Shown one piece after another: positions 43,275 through 51,115 of a DNA stretch of 64,000 nt. This DNA is from Peptoniphilus lacrimalis DSM 7455 (lineage in GTDB: Bacteria; Bacillota; Clostridia; Tissierellales; Peptoniphilaceae). Position numbers and translations under genes: made by a program. The notes under the pieces were generated by a model, which did not search any database, was not told the origin of the DNA, and saw nothing but the letters and a program-made list of their open reading frames with translations. Where the stretch lies: NCBI RefSeq assembly GCF_000378725.1, contig NZ_KB900369.1, positions 124,001-188,000 of the forward strand, written 5' to 3'. Within the stretch, counting starts at the first letter, position 1; every line of letters begins with the position of its first letter.

Positions 43275-44282
43275 TTATTCAAAAAAAATTTGCTCAATTT
43301 CTTCTTTTTTCTTTCTTGTCATTAAAATATTTACCGCTTCTTTTGGGTCTTTATTATTATATAGGACTTGATACAAGCTTTGACTTATCGGCATTTCTAT
43401 TTGATACTTTTTTGCAAGTTCATAACAAGATTTTGTGGTTTTTATACCTTCCACTACTTGACCAACTTCTTTTATAGCCTGGTCTATAGATTTACCTTGA
43501 CCAATTAAAATTCCAGCTCTTCTATTTCTTGAGTGCATAGAAGTACAAGTTACAATCAAATCTCCCATACCAGTAAGACCATTAAAAGTATGTGGATTTG
43601 CCCCTAAGGCTAATCCCATTTTACTCATTTCATACATTCCTCTAGTCATTAAAGCTGCTTTTGTATTATCACCAAATCCCAAACCATCGCTAATTCCAGC
43701 AGCCAATGCAATAATATTTTTTAAAGCTCCACCAATTTCAACTCCAATTAAATCGGTATTTGTATAAATCCTAAAGGTATCAGTGGAAAATTCCTCTTGA
43801 ATAATATTTGCATAATGAGAATCTAGTGAAGCTGCTACAACAGTTGTAGGAATATCAAAGCCAACTTCTTCTGCATGAGACGGACCCGACAAGGCAACAA
43901 AAGGATTTTCAGGTAAAATTTCCTTACAAACTTGCGAAATTCTATCTAAAGTATCAACTTCTATACCTTTTGATAAATTAACAATTATTACATCTTTATC
44001 AATAAAATTTTTCAATGAACTTAAGAGGCTTCTAATTGCAGAAGTCGGTACTGCTAAGACTATAATTTCAGCATCTTTTACGGAATCTTTAAAATTATTA
44101 TAAATAGAGATAGTTTTTTCAAACTTTGCTCCAGGTAAATATTTTGAATTTTCTTTATTTTGTTCTATGTCTTTGCATACTTCTATATTTCTTATATAAA
44201 AACTTACTTTATGTCCCTTGTTGGAAATAAGCCTTGCCATAGCCGTCCCCCAAGAGCCACCACCAGCAACTGTAATATTCAT
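43275..44282 (-). CDS. gpsA: glycerol-3-phosphate dehydrogenase [NAD(P)+]
   Basis: Makes sn-glycerol-3-phosphate from dihydroxyacetone phosphate for phospholipid synthesis. The 335 residues include the NAD-binding VAGGGSWGTAMARLI, LSKGIEVDTL, LSGPSHAEEV, and the substrate-domain GVEIGGALKNIIALAAGISDGLGFGDN. It overlaps plsY as ATGA, and the two enzymes act in succession. Confidence 0.96.
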   Translation of the reverse strand: MNITVAGGGSWGTAMARLISNKGHKVSFYIRNIEVCKDIEQNKENSKYLPGAKFEKTISIYNNFKDSVKDAEIIVLAVPTSAIRSLLSSLKNFIDKDVIIVNLSKGIEVDTLDRISQVCKEILPENPFVALSGPSHAEEVGFDIPTTVVAASLDSHYANIIQEEFSTDTFRIYTNTDLIGVEIGGALKNIIALAAGISDGLGFGDNTKAALMTRGMYEMSKMGLALGANPHTFNGLTGMGDLIVTCTSMHSRNRRAGILIGQGKSIDQAIKEVGQVVEGIKTTKSCYELAKKYQIEMPISQSLYQVLYNNKDPKEAVNILMTRKKKEEIEQIFFE

Positions 44283-44869
44283 TTCTTACCTCCAATTTTA
44301 TTTTCATTCCCATTGATCAATCGAACAATGTTCGACTTATGCCTAAAAATACCCATAAGACAAATTAAAATAACAAAAATATTTGATAAGTTAGAAAATT
44401 TTCCAAAAACAATATAGAAAATAACAGAACTTATAAAAAATAATATTGATCCTAAAGAAACATATTTAGTAATTAATACTGTAGATAGCCAAATTAGGTA
44501 TGGAATGATTGTTAGTTTGACAGAAATGGCGGCAAAAGCCCCTAAAGTCATTGCCATTCCCTTTCCACCTTTAAAATTCATGTATATGGGAAAATCATGA
44601 CCAAGTATGCCGCAAAATACCGCATAAAATATTAATTCTTGACCAAAAAATTTTTTGATAATAAGAACTAAAATTATACCTTTTAAAAAATCTATAAAAA
44701 AAGTTCCTAATCCTCCACCTACACCTAAAACTCTAAAAGCATTAGTAGTACCTGCATTACCAGAACCTGCATTTCTAACATCTTTTCCTAGAAATAACTT
44801 CCCAATAATAAAGCTTCCAGATATACTACCTATCAGATAAGATATAAGAAAAATCAATCCATATTTCAT
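44279..44869 (-). CDS. plsY: glycerol-3-phosphate acyltransferase PlsY
   Basis: Membrane acyltransferase using acyl-phosphate to form lysophosphatidate. The 196-residue protein has the three conserved loops: IGSISGSFIIGK, GSGNAGTTNAFRVLG with GxGNxGxTN, and HDFPIYMNFKGGKGMAMTLG. Overlaps der at the 5' end and gpsA at the 3' end by four bases each. Confidence 0.96.
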   Translation of the reverse strand: MKYGLIFLISYLIGSISGSFIIGKLFLGKDVRNAGSGNAGTTNAFRVLGVGGGLGTFFIDFLKGIILVLIIKKFFGQELIFYAVFCGILGHDFPIYMNFKGGKGMAMTLGAFAAISVKLTIIPYLIWLSTVLITKYVSLGSILFFISSVIFYIVFGKFSNLSNIFVILICLMGIFRHKSNIVRLINGNENKIGGKK

Positions 44870-46185
44870 GCTTTTTCGCCACGATTTTTTAAATCTAAGA
44901 TTATTGGTGTTCCTGTGAAAGAGAATGCTTCTCTTATTTGATTTTCCAAATATCTCATATAAGAAAAATGAAATAATTTTGAATCATTTACAGACAATAA
45001 AAATCTTGGTGGCCTTACAGAAACTTGTGAGCCATAATATAGCTTTCCACGTCTTCCCTTGTCAGAAGGAGGTTGATTGTTTAATACAGACCTATTTAAT
45101 ATATCATTTAATACACCTGTTTGAATTCTATGATTATAATTATTATCAACAAGTTCAATTAAGCCTAACAATTCTTCAACTCTTGTACCTTTCATAGCAG
45201 AAATAAAAATAATTGGTGCGTAGGATAAAAATGGAAGCTCTCTTCTCACATCTGCTTCAAAATTTTTCATTGTGTAAGTATCTTTTTCTATAGCATCCCA
45301 TTTATTGACACAAATAATCATTGCCTTATTGTTATCATGAGCAAAGCCAGCAATTTTTGAATCTTGTTCAGATATTCCTTCAGTAGCATCGACTAAAAGA
45401 AGGCAAACAGATGACCTTTCAATAGCTGTTAATGTCCTTATAACAGAATATCTTTCAATACTTTCCTTAATCTTTTTTCTTTTTCTTAATCCTGCAGTGT
45501 CAACAAAAATATATTCGTTGTCTTTATAAATTATTTTAGTATCTATAGCATCTCTTGTTGTACCGGCTATATTTGTTACAATTGATCTTTCTTCCTTGGA
45601 TAAATAATTAAAAAGTGATGATTTACCAACATTTGGTTTTCCTATTATTGAAACCCTTATAAGATCATCCTCTTTATCTGCAACATATTTATCAATAGAT
45701 TTTGTTACCTCGTCTAATAGATCTCCTAGACCAGTACCTTGTTCAGAACTTACTAAATATGGTTCCCCAAGACCTAACTCAAAAAAATCATATATATTTT
45801 CTTTAGTTTTTTTTGCATCACATTTATTAACCGCAAGTAATACTTTCTTCTTTGATTTTCTTAAATAATTTGCAATTTCTCTATCTGTTGGACTTACACC
45901 CTCAATTCCATCAGTTAAAAAAATAATTACTTGACTTGTTTCAACAGCAATATCGACTTGTGCTTTTATACTTGACATAAAAATATCTTCATCTTTAAGA
46001 TCCAATCCGCCTGTATCCACAAGTAAAAAAGAGTAATCAAGCCAAGAAGCTGTTTGATAAATCCTATCTCTTGTTACTCCAGGAGTATCTTCTGTGATGG
46101 AGATTTTCTTTCCCAATATTTTATTAAATAATGTTGACTTGCCAACATTTGGCTTTCCTATAATTGAAACTACGGGTATTTCCAT
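44866..46185 (-). CDS. der: ribosome-associated GTPase Der (EngA)
   Basis: Double GTPase needed for 50S subunit assembly. The 439 residues contain two complete G domains, each with GKPNVGKS, a DTxG switch II (LVDTGGL and FVDTAGL) and an NKCD/NKWD motif, and a C-terminal KH-like domain (about 350-439). First gene of the der-plsY-gpsA operon. Confidence 0.97.
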   Translation of the reverse strand: MEIPVVSIIGKPNVGKSTLFNKILGKKISITEDTPGVTRDRIYQTASWLDYSFLLVDTGGLDLKDEDIFMSSIKAQVDIAVETSQVIIFLTDGIEGVSPTDREIANYLRKSKKKVLLAVNKCDAKKTKENIYDFFELGLGEPYLVSSEQGTGLGDLLDEVTKSIDKYVADKEDDLIRVSIIGKPNVGKSSLFNYLSKEERSIVTNIAGTTRDAIDTKIIYKDNEYIFVDTAGLRKRKKIKESIERYSVIRTLTAIERSSVCLLLVDATEGISEQDSKIAGFAHDNNKAMIICVNKWDAIEKDTYTMKNFEADVRRELPFLSYAPIIFISAMKGTRVEELLGLIELVDNNYNHRIQTGVLNDILNRSVLNNQPPSDKGRRGKLYYGSQVSVRPPRFLLSVNDSKLFHFSYMRYLENQIREAFSFTGTPIILDLKNRGEKA

Positions 46186-46205
46186 GTAATCACCCCTTTA
46201 AATTT

Positions 46206-46234
46206 ATTATAACAAAGAGATTAATTAGATTCAA
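46206..46234 (-). promoter_or_regulatory. promoter for der-plsY-gpsA
   Basis: Minus-strand TTGAAT (46234-46229), exactly 17 bases, TATAAT (46211-46206), with TGT extension; 21 bases before the ATG. Confidence 0.75.
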
Positions 46235-46291
46235 TTTACTTTTTAAAAGTCAATAAAATTATGTTAAAATAATGTCAATTGTGATTGTGAA

Positions 46292-46300
46292 TGTTATAAT
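46292..46300 (+). promoter_or_regulatory. extended -10 promoter for the ThrE genes
   Basis: TGTTATAAT at 46292-46300, 19 bases before the ATG; -35 position ATGTCA is poor. Confidence 0.5.
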
Positions 46301-46318
46301 AGCAAAGGAGGTTAAAAT

Positions 46319-47098
46319 ATGACAAATGAAATTAATGACAAACAGAGCGTAAAAAACTTAATGAATTTAGCTATTTACGCAGGAAGTTTACTAATTTCTA
46401 ATGGAGCAGAATCATATAGAGCTGAAGATACTGTTGAAAGAATGGTTTCAAGCACACATGCACCTGATAATGTAGATTGTTATGCCCTACCAACCGCTAT
46501 ATTCTTATCTGTTATTTATAAGGGTGAGAATATTTCAATATTCAAGAAAATTAAAGTATCTGATACAAATATGAAAAAAATTGATATGATAAATGCTTTT
46601 TCTAGAAGCTTTGTCAAAAACAATTATAATTTAGATGAGGCATATGAATATCTGAAAAAAATCGAAAACTATAAAGAAAATAAAGGAAAAGAAGTTTTGG
46701 CAGGTGCTATAGCAACTTCTTTCTTCACTGCTCTTTTCGGTGGAAAAAGTAGTGAATTTATATCTTCATTTTTTATAGGGGCAATTATATCTTACTTCAT
46801 TATGAATTTCTCAAAATTTAAGCTTTCATTTTTTATAAATAATGTTGTTTCGGCTGCACTTACGTCTATTTTAGCTATAATATCAGTTTATTTAGGCCTA
46901 GGTAAAGATTTCGACAAAATAATAATAGGAGTAATTATGTTAATTGTCCCTGGTCTTGCTATTACAAATGCCTTAAGAGATATAATGAGTGGTGAATTTA
47001 TAACGGGAGCAATAACCCTAGTTAAGGCTGTTTTTATCGCATTAGCCATAGCGATAGGCGTTGGTATTGGTCTTAAGCTTATGAGAGGTATAGTATGA
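46319..47098 (+). CDS. threonine/serine exporter family protein, large subunit (ThrE N-terminal type)
   Basis: A 259-residue protein. An N-terminal soluble domain (about 1-120) has the conserved ISNGAESYRAEDTVERM and YALPTAIFLS. Five hydrophobic helices follow. This is the DUF1212 half of the ThrE-type exporter; the second half is the overlapping next gene. Export of threonine or serine is the function known for fused ThrE, and is assumed here. Strong AAAGGAGG. Confidence 0.87.
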   Translation: MTNEINDKQSVKNLMNLAIYAGSLLISNGAESYRAEDTVERMVSSTHAPDNVDCYALPTAIFLSVIYKGENISIFKKIKVSDTNMKKIDMINAFSRSFVKNNYNLDEAYEYLKKIENYKENKGKEVLAGAIATSFFTALFGGKSSEFISSFFIGAIISYFIMNFSKFKLSFFINNVVSAALTSILAIISVYLGLGKDFDKIIIGVIMLIVPGLAITNALRDIMSGEFITGAITLVKAVFIALAIAIGVGIGLKLMRGIV

Positions 47099-47562
47099 AA
47101 TATTATATAATACAGTTCTTTTTAGCAACTTTTGCCACCTTGGGCTTTACAATGTACTATAAAGTACCTAAAAAAACTATAGTAACAACTTGTATTGTCA
47201 GTGGTTTGATGTGGGTCCTTTACGAATATAATCTTAAAACTACACACTCATATTTAAGAAGCGGTTTTATCGCCTCTTTTGCCATAGGAATTGCAGCTGA
47301 AATATGCGCATATTTTTATAAAAAACCTGCTACTTTATTTTCACTACCTTGTTTGATACCAATCGTTCCTGGTGCTGGTATGTACTATATTATGTATTAT
47401 TTTATCGAAAATGATTATGAACAAATGAACACAAATTTAATTCAGACACTCTTGGTTGCGGCTGCATTATCAATGGGCATTGTTTTTTCACAGGCAGCAG
47501 CAAAGTTTATAAAAAAGATTTATAGAAGATATAAAGAGTTAAAAAATAAGGGAGCTTTATAA
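47095..47562 (+). CDS. threonine/serine exporter family protein, small subunit (ThrE C-terminal type)
   Basis: A 155-residue membrane protein with four to five helices, including IAAEICAYFYKKPATLFSLPCLIPIVPG. This is the DUF3815-type half of ThrE. Overlaps the preceding gene as ATGA. Its TAA stop lies within the terminator palindrome and overlaps the convergent TraB-family gene by six bases. Confidence 0.86.
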   Translation: MKYYIIQFFLATFATLGFTMYYKVPKKTIVTTCIVSGLMWVLYEYNLKTTHSYLRSGFIASFAIGIAAEICAYFYKKPATLFSLPCLIPIVPGAGMYYIMYYFIENDYEQMNTNLIQTLLVAAALSMGIVFSQAAAKFIKKIYRRYKELKNKGAL

Positions 47563-47580
47563 AGCTCCCAATATATTTTT
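47550..47580. terminator. bidirectional terminator shared by two overlapping genes
   Basis: Perfect 20-bp palindrome at 47550-47569 with arms GGGAGCTTTA / TAAAGCTCCC. T-rich tracts follow on both strands. It contains the stop codons of both the ThrE small subunit (47560-47562) and the TraB-family gene (47559-47557). Confidence 0.85.
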
Positions 47581-48720
47581 TATTATGCTTGTACCAGCAA
47601 CAATGGTCCCTATAGATGATCCTAAATTCGCTGCTATAACAATTAATAGTGCTTTTAAAAATTTATTAGATAAAATTCCCTTAAGTGAAAAGATATCTTT
47701 TGGCACATTGTTTACATCTTCAACAGTTGGTTTTCTAATTGAAGCTTCAACTAAGCCTGCAAACCACCCACAAGCTAAAAATGGGTTTAATGAAGTAAAT
47801 GGTGCAGCGATAAAAGCTGTCAATATACTCAAAGGATGCCCCAATGAAATAGCTGTAAATAAGGCTGCTAAAACAGAATTATAAATAAACCAGGATTTAA
47901 TCTGATCAATTCCAGTATTAACATTTTTTGTAAAACCATAAATTATAAGTAATGTAATAGCAATAGGAATTATCCAAGGAATAATTTTTGAAGAAGTCGT
48001 CTTTGGTGGAACTTCATCTAATTCTTTAATATCATATTCGTTGAAAATTTCTTTCTCTACTCCAAGACTGTGAGCAGCCCCTAATATTGCAAGAATCTTT
48101 TTGCCCTTAGCATTTTTTATTTTATATGCTAGATACTTATCCCTTTCATGAAGTAGGACTTGAGCAATTTGTGGATATTCCTTACCCATATCAATTACAA
48201 CATTTTCTAAATTTTCCCTTTTTATCAATTCTTCCAAATCCTCTTCAGAAATATCTTCGCTTTCATCTTTTGCAAAAATCATAGAAAAAATGAATCTACA
48301 CTTTTCTTTAAATTTCATTTTTCTCCATATTCTAATAAAAGTAGTTTTAATATTTCTATCTGCAAGAACTAAATTTTTGTTCAATTCATTAGCCGATTTT
48401 ATACCTTGCATCATTTCTGCACCTGGTCTTGTCTTTAATTTTTTAGCAATATTTGCCTGATATGCACTTAAAACTAAATTGACAATAAGCAAAGTAACTT
48501 TTTTATCTTTAATTACATCAATTATATTGGTATTTTTCCAAGCTTTTGGATTTGTAATATTCTTATATCTATCCTTATCAAGTTCTACACAAATAGAATC
48601 CGGATTAAATTCTTCAATAGTTTCTTTAACTAGCTTTACACTTTCTGTTGAAACATGTGCAGTTGGTATTAAGACAATTTCTTTGTCTTTATATTTTAGA
48701 TTAATTAAATTTTCTTTCAT
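47557..48720 (-). CDS. TraB/PrgY family membrane protein
   Basis: A 387-residue protein. The N-terminal TraB domain (about 1-215) has the histidine region PTAHVSTESV, the acidic CVELDKDRY, and LADRNIKTTFIR, and resembles Tiki/TraB proposed metalloproteases. At least four membrane helices follow (about 245-387). Related proteins shut down peptide pheromones in enterococci, but most chromosomal members have unknown function. No plasmid or pheromone context is visible. GTGAGGCG precedes the ATG. Confidence 0.82.
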   Translation of the reverse strand: MKENLINLKYKDKEIVLIPTAHVSTESVKLVKETIEEFNPDSICVELDKDRYKNITNPKAWKNTNIIDVIKDKKVTLLIVNLVLSAYQANIAKKLKTRPGAEMMQGIKSANELNKNLVLADRNIKTTFIRIWRKMKFKEKCRFIFSMIFAKDESEDISEEDLEELIKRENLENVVIDMGKEYPQIAQVLLHERDKYLAYKIKNAKGKKILAILGAAHSLGVEKEIFNEYDIKELDEVPPKTTSSKIIPWIIPIAITLLIIYGFTKNVNTGIDQIKSWFIYNSVLAALFTAISLGHPLSILTAFIAAPFTSLNPFLACGWFAGLVEASIRKPTVEDVNNVPKDIFSLKGILSNKFLKALLIVIAANLGSSIGTIVAGTSIIKNILGAL

Positions 48721-48783
48721 TTTCGCCTCACTTTAGATATTTTAGCATATTTTTATCTAAACAGTTAATAAAATTAAATAATA

Positions 48784-48818
48784 AACCCACCTTTAATTAA
48801 TAATTTACAAGGTAGGTT
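48784..48818 (-). terminator. second of two tandem terminators after the aspS-rseC operon
   Basis: Arms AACCTACCTT and AAGGTGGGTT on the minus strand (48818-48809 / 48793-48784), followed by TTTATTATTT. The U-G pair exists only in minus-strand RNA. Confidence 0.6.
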
Positions 48819-48837
48819 AAAAATAAGTCACTTGCTA

Positions 48838-48882
48838 ATAAAAAGACCATATCTTTAACAAAGAATTGATAAAGATATAGTC
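48838..48882 (-). terminator. first of two tandem terminators after the aspS-rseC operon
   Basis: Minus-strand arms GACTATATCTTT (48882-48871) and AAAGATATGGTC (48856-48845), then TTTTTATTA. One U-G pair is specific to the minus strand. Confidence 0.72.
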
Positions 48883-48890
48883 AAAAATAA

Positions 48891-49874
48891 TTATCGGCTT
48901 ACTTGATTATCAATATAAAAGCTATTCCCCTTTGAATCGTAATAATTTACTTTATATTCTTTATTTTCTTTTACATTAGACATTAGTTTTATGCCATTAT
49001 CATCTTCTAAAATCCTCTCATTTTGTAAATCAGAAGTCTTCAAAAACAATAGATGACTAGCACTTGTATTTAATATATCATAAGAAAAAACTCCAAGAAG
49101 ATCAACATCTTTTAAATCAGGTTCATCAATAGCTTTATTATTTTTTAATACTCTTATTTTTCCTTCTAAGTCTTGCGTAAAATTAGAACCCTTATTATTA
49201 AAATTTATTATTCTTAGATCATTAAATAAGTTTAAATATTTACTCTCACCAACTAATATTTCATAAGCTTCATTATTTATATTATTTAAATCAGTATAAT
49301 CTTTTAAAAGTTTAGCTTTAACAAGGTAATTACTACCTTCATCAAGATAATTTAAAACTCCAATGTATTTTAAAATGTTAGTATTGTGTTTTGAAATCTT
49401 TAGATTTAGATTATTATTGAAAGTATATTCCAAATATATTGGCAAAAAATTAAGATTACTAACTATTTGCTCATCATTTAAATTATTTGATATAAACAAA
49501 GAATTCAATGGGCTTATAGTTTGAGTAAGATTGCCAACATTATTTAAATATAAATTACTATTAACATTTTTAATATCTAGATAATTAATATTGGTCTTAA
49601 GTTCATCAATTTTATCCTTATTTGCTATTACATTAAAATTATTTAATTCTGTTTTTAAATTATCTATTTGAATATTCTTATTAGATAAAATCTCTTTATT
49701 GTCATTAATGTTAGAATCAATTTTGTCTATTTTTAAATCAATTTCTTTAATTTGCTTATTCATAGAAAAAGTAGATTTAGGATTATTTACAAAATTGTTA
49801 TATGAAAGATATAGTAAAAAACCACTTACTAAAACAATAAAAATATTAACAATACAAGTTAAGGATCTTTTCAT
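48891..49874 (-). CDS. unrecognised membrane-anchored coiled-coil protein (distal)
   Basis: I do not recognise this 327-residue protein. One N-terminal membrane helix (about 6-26, CIVNIFIVLVSGFLLYLSY) is followed by a coiled coil (about 40-95, heptad-like Lys/Asp/Ile-rich) and then a mixed region rich in Asn that looks extracytoplasmic and probably beta-rich (about 110-327). No catalytic motif or repeat is visible. It ends the aspS-rseC operon, two bases after a protein of the same general layout. A structural or anchoring role outside the membrane is plausible. Codon and base use are like the neighbours, so recent transfer is not suggested. Confidence 0.6.
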   Translation of the reverse strand: MKRSLTCIVNIFIVLVSGFLLYLSYNNFVNNPKSTFSMNKQIKEIDLKIDKIDSNINDNKEILSNKNIQIDNLKTELNNFNVIANKDKIDELKTNINYLDIKNVNSNLYLNNVGNLTQTISPLNSLFISNNLNDEQIVSNLNFLPIYLEYTFNNNLNLKISKHNTNILKYIGVLNYLDEGSNYLVKAKLLKDYTDLNNINNEAYEILVGESKYLNLFNDLRIINFNNKGSNFTQDLEGKIRVLKNNKAIDEPDLKDVDLLGVFSYDILNTSASHLLFLKTSDLQNERILEDDNGIKLMSNVKENKEYKVNYYDSKGNSFYIDNQVSR

Positions 49875-49876
49875 AA

Positions 49877-50668
49877 TTACTCCAATGAATTCAGGATGCC
49901 TAAATTCCCATAATAAGTTTTCATTAATTCATAAATATTATTTTTCAAATATTCAAGATTTTCTGAATTCAGATCACCTAATTTATAGGAAAGGTCTTCC
50001 ATTTTTTTACATAAATTTTCTAAATTCACTACCGAAGCATATAATTCATATATAGGTATATTTTCATTTTCAGAAAAAAACTTAAGAGCTGACGAATAAT
50101 AGGCATATATAAATAAATATAAATTTAAATCCTTCTTATCAGCATTCTTATTTTTTAAATAAAAGATGGCACCATCATTTGCTTCATCAATAAATTTATT
50201 GATTTTTAAATCATTTACAATATCCTTATACTGTTCGTAGTTAATATCTTCAGATAATGAAGTAAAATTACTCATAGTTGAATCAAAAATTTCATTTGTA
50301 TATATACTACCATCATAATATTTATGGTAATTTTTAACTAGCTTTCTTAAATTATCAAGAATATCTTTATTTTCATTTTTCTTTAACATAGAAAAATTTC
50401 TTAACTCTTCTTCTTGAGATAGATTATAATCGTATCCAAATTTTTCTTGAAATTCACCAGATAAGTTATCATAAGTTTCTTTAGCAGTGTTGAGATTATA
50501 TTTAATTTTATTTAACTCTTCAGTTTTTTTATTATATTCTTCTTTTTTTGACCTCAGAATATCCTCTTTATCATAAGCTCTCTTATTCATAAAAACAGTG
50601 AGTAAGTTAATTAATAAAGTCAACATAAAGAAAAATATAAGAGGTTTAATATATTTATTTTTTTCCAT
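49877..50668 (-). CDS. unrecognised membrane-anchored coiled-coil protein (proximal)
   Basis: A 263-residue protein without recognised family. One N-terminal helix (about 8-27, PLIFFFMLTLLINLLTVFM), a coiled coil (about 33-75), and an all-helical remainder (about 90-263) with many Tyr, Asn and Asp. The N-in, C-out topology is inferred from the basic residues around the helix. It lies between rseC and the next unknown gene, and the two may form one complex. No enzyme motif seen. Confidence 0.6.
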   Translation of the reverse strand: MEKNKYIKPLIFFFMLTLLINLLTVFMNKRAYDKEDILRSKKEEYNKKTEELNKIKYNLNTAKETYDNLSGEFQEKFGYDYNLSQEEELRNFSMLKKNENKDILDNLRKLVKNYHKYYDGSIYTNEIFDSTMSNFTSLSEDINYEQYKDIVNDLKINKFIDEANDGAIFYLKNKNADKKDLNLYLFIYAYYSSALKFFSENENIPIYELYASVVNLENLCKKMEDLSYKLGDLNSENLEYLKNNIYELMKTYYGNLGILNSLE

Positions 50669-50675
50669 ATGTTAT

Positions 50676-51104
50676 CTATGCTCTATATTTTCTTGCACTT
50701 ACATAATTATCTCTAACTGACATATGTTTTTTATCATAAAGACTAATAAACTTATATGCCGTAAGCATAAAGACTAAACCAATCAAAAATGAATAAACAT
50801 CATAGTTTTTTAAATTAGTTTTTGAAAGAAAATAATATGAAATACAAGTTCCTATAAATAAAAACAAAAGCGGTAATCCATAAACTAATAGAAAATAACC
50901 TAGAACATTTCGGGAATTAATGTGCACTTCAACTACATCTCCCTCTTTAGCATCAATAAGATTGTTAACTTTAACTATTTCTGTTTTACTTTCGGCACAC
51001 GCTGCATGACAAGATGCACAAGAAACCCCACAAGGACTTTCTCTAGATACTTCAACATACATATAACCATCTACAATACTTTTAACTATTCCAAGTTTTT
51101 CCAT
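50676..51104 (-). CDS. SoxR-reducing system protein RseC family
   Basis: A 142-residue membrane protein. The N-terminal RseC domain has a four-Cys cluster C25, C29, C32, C36 (CGVSCASCHAAC) able to hold a metal or iron-sulfur centre. Two membrane helices follow (about 65-90 and 100-118). In Proteobacteria RseC works with Rsx/Rnf to reduce SoxR; in anaerobic Firmicutes the partner is usually an Rnf complex or unknown. No rnf gene is nearby. Follows aspS by 11 bases. Confidence 0.83.
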   Translation of the reverse strand: MEKLGIVKSIVDGYMYVEVSRESPCGVSCASCHAACAESKTEIVKVNNLIDAKEGDVVEVHINSRNVLGYFLLVYGLPLLFLFIGTCISYYFLSKTNLKNYDVYSFLIGLVFMLTAYKFISLYDKKHMSVRDNYVSARKYRA

Positions 51105-51115
51105 TAAATCACCCT

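Noticed and set aside
49699-50055. 118-codon plus-strand frame opposite the two unknown coiled-coil genes
   Set aside because: I considered whether this was the real gene here. The minus-strand frames have Shine-Dalgarno sites, membrane helices and operon spacing; this one has none.
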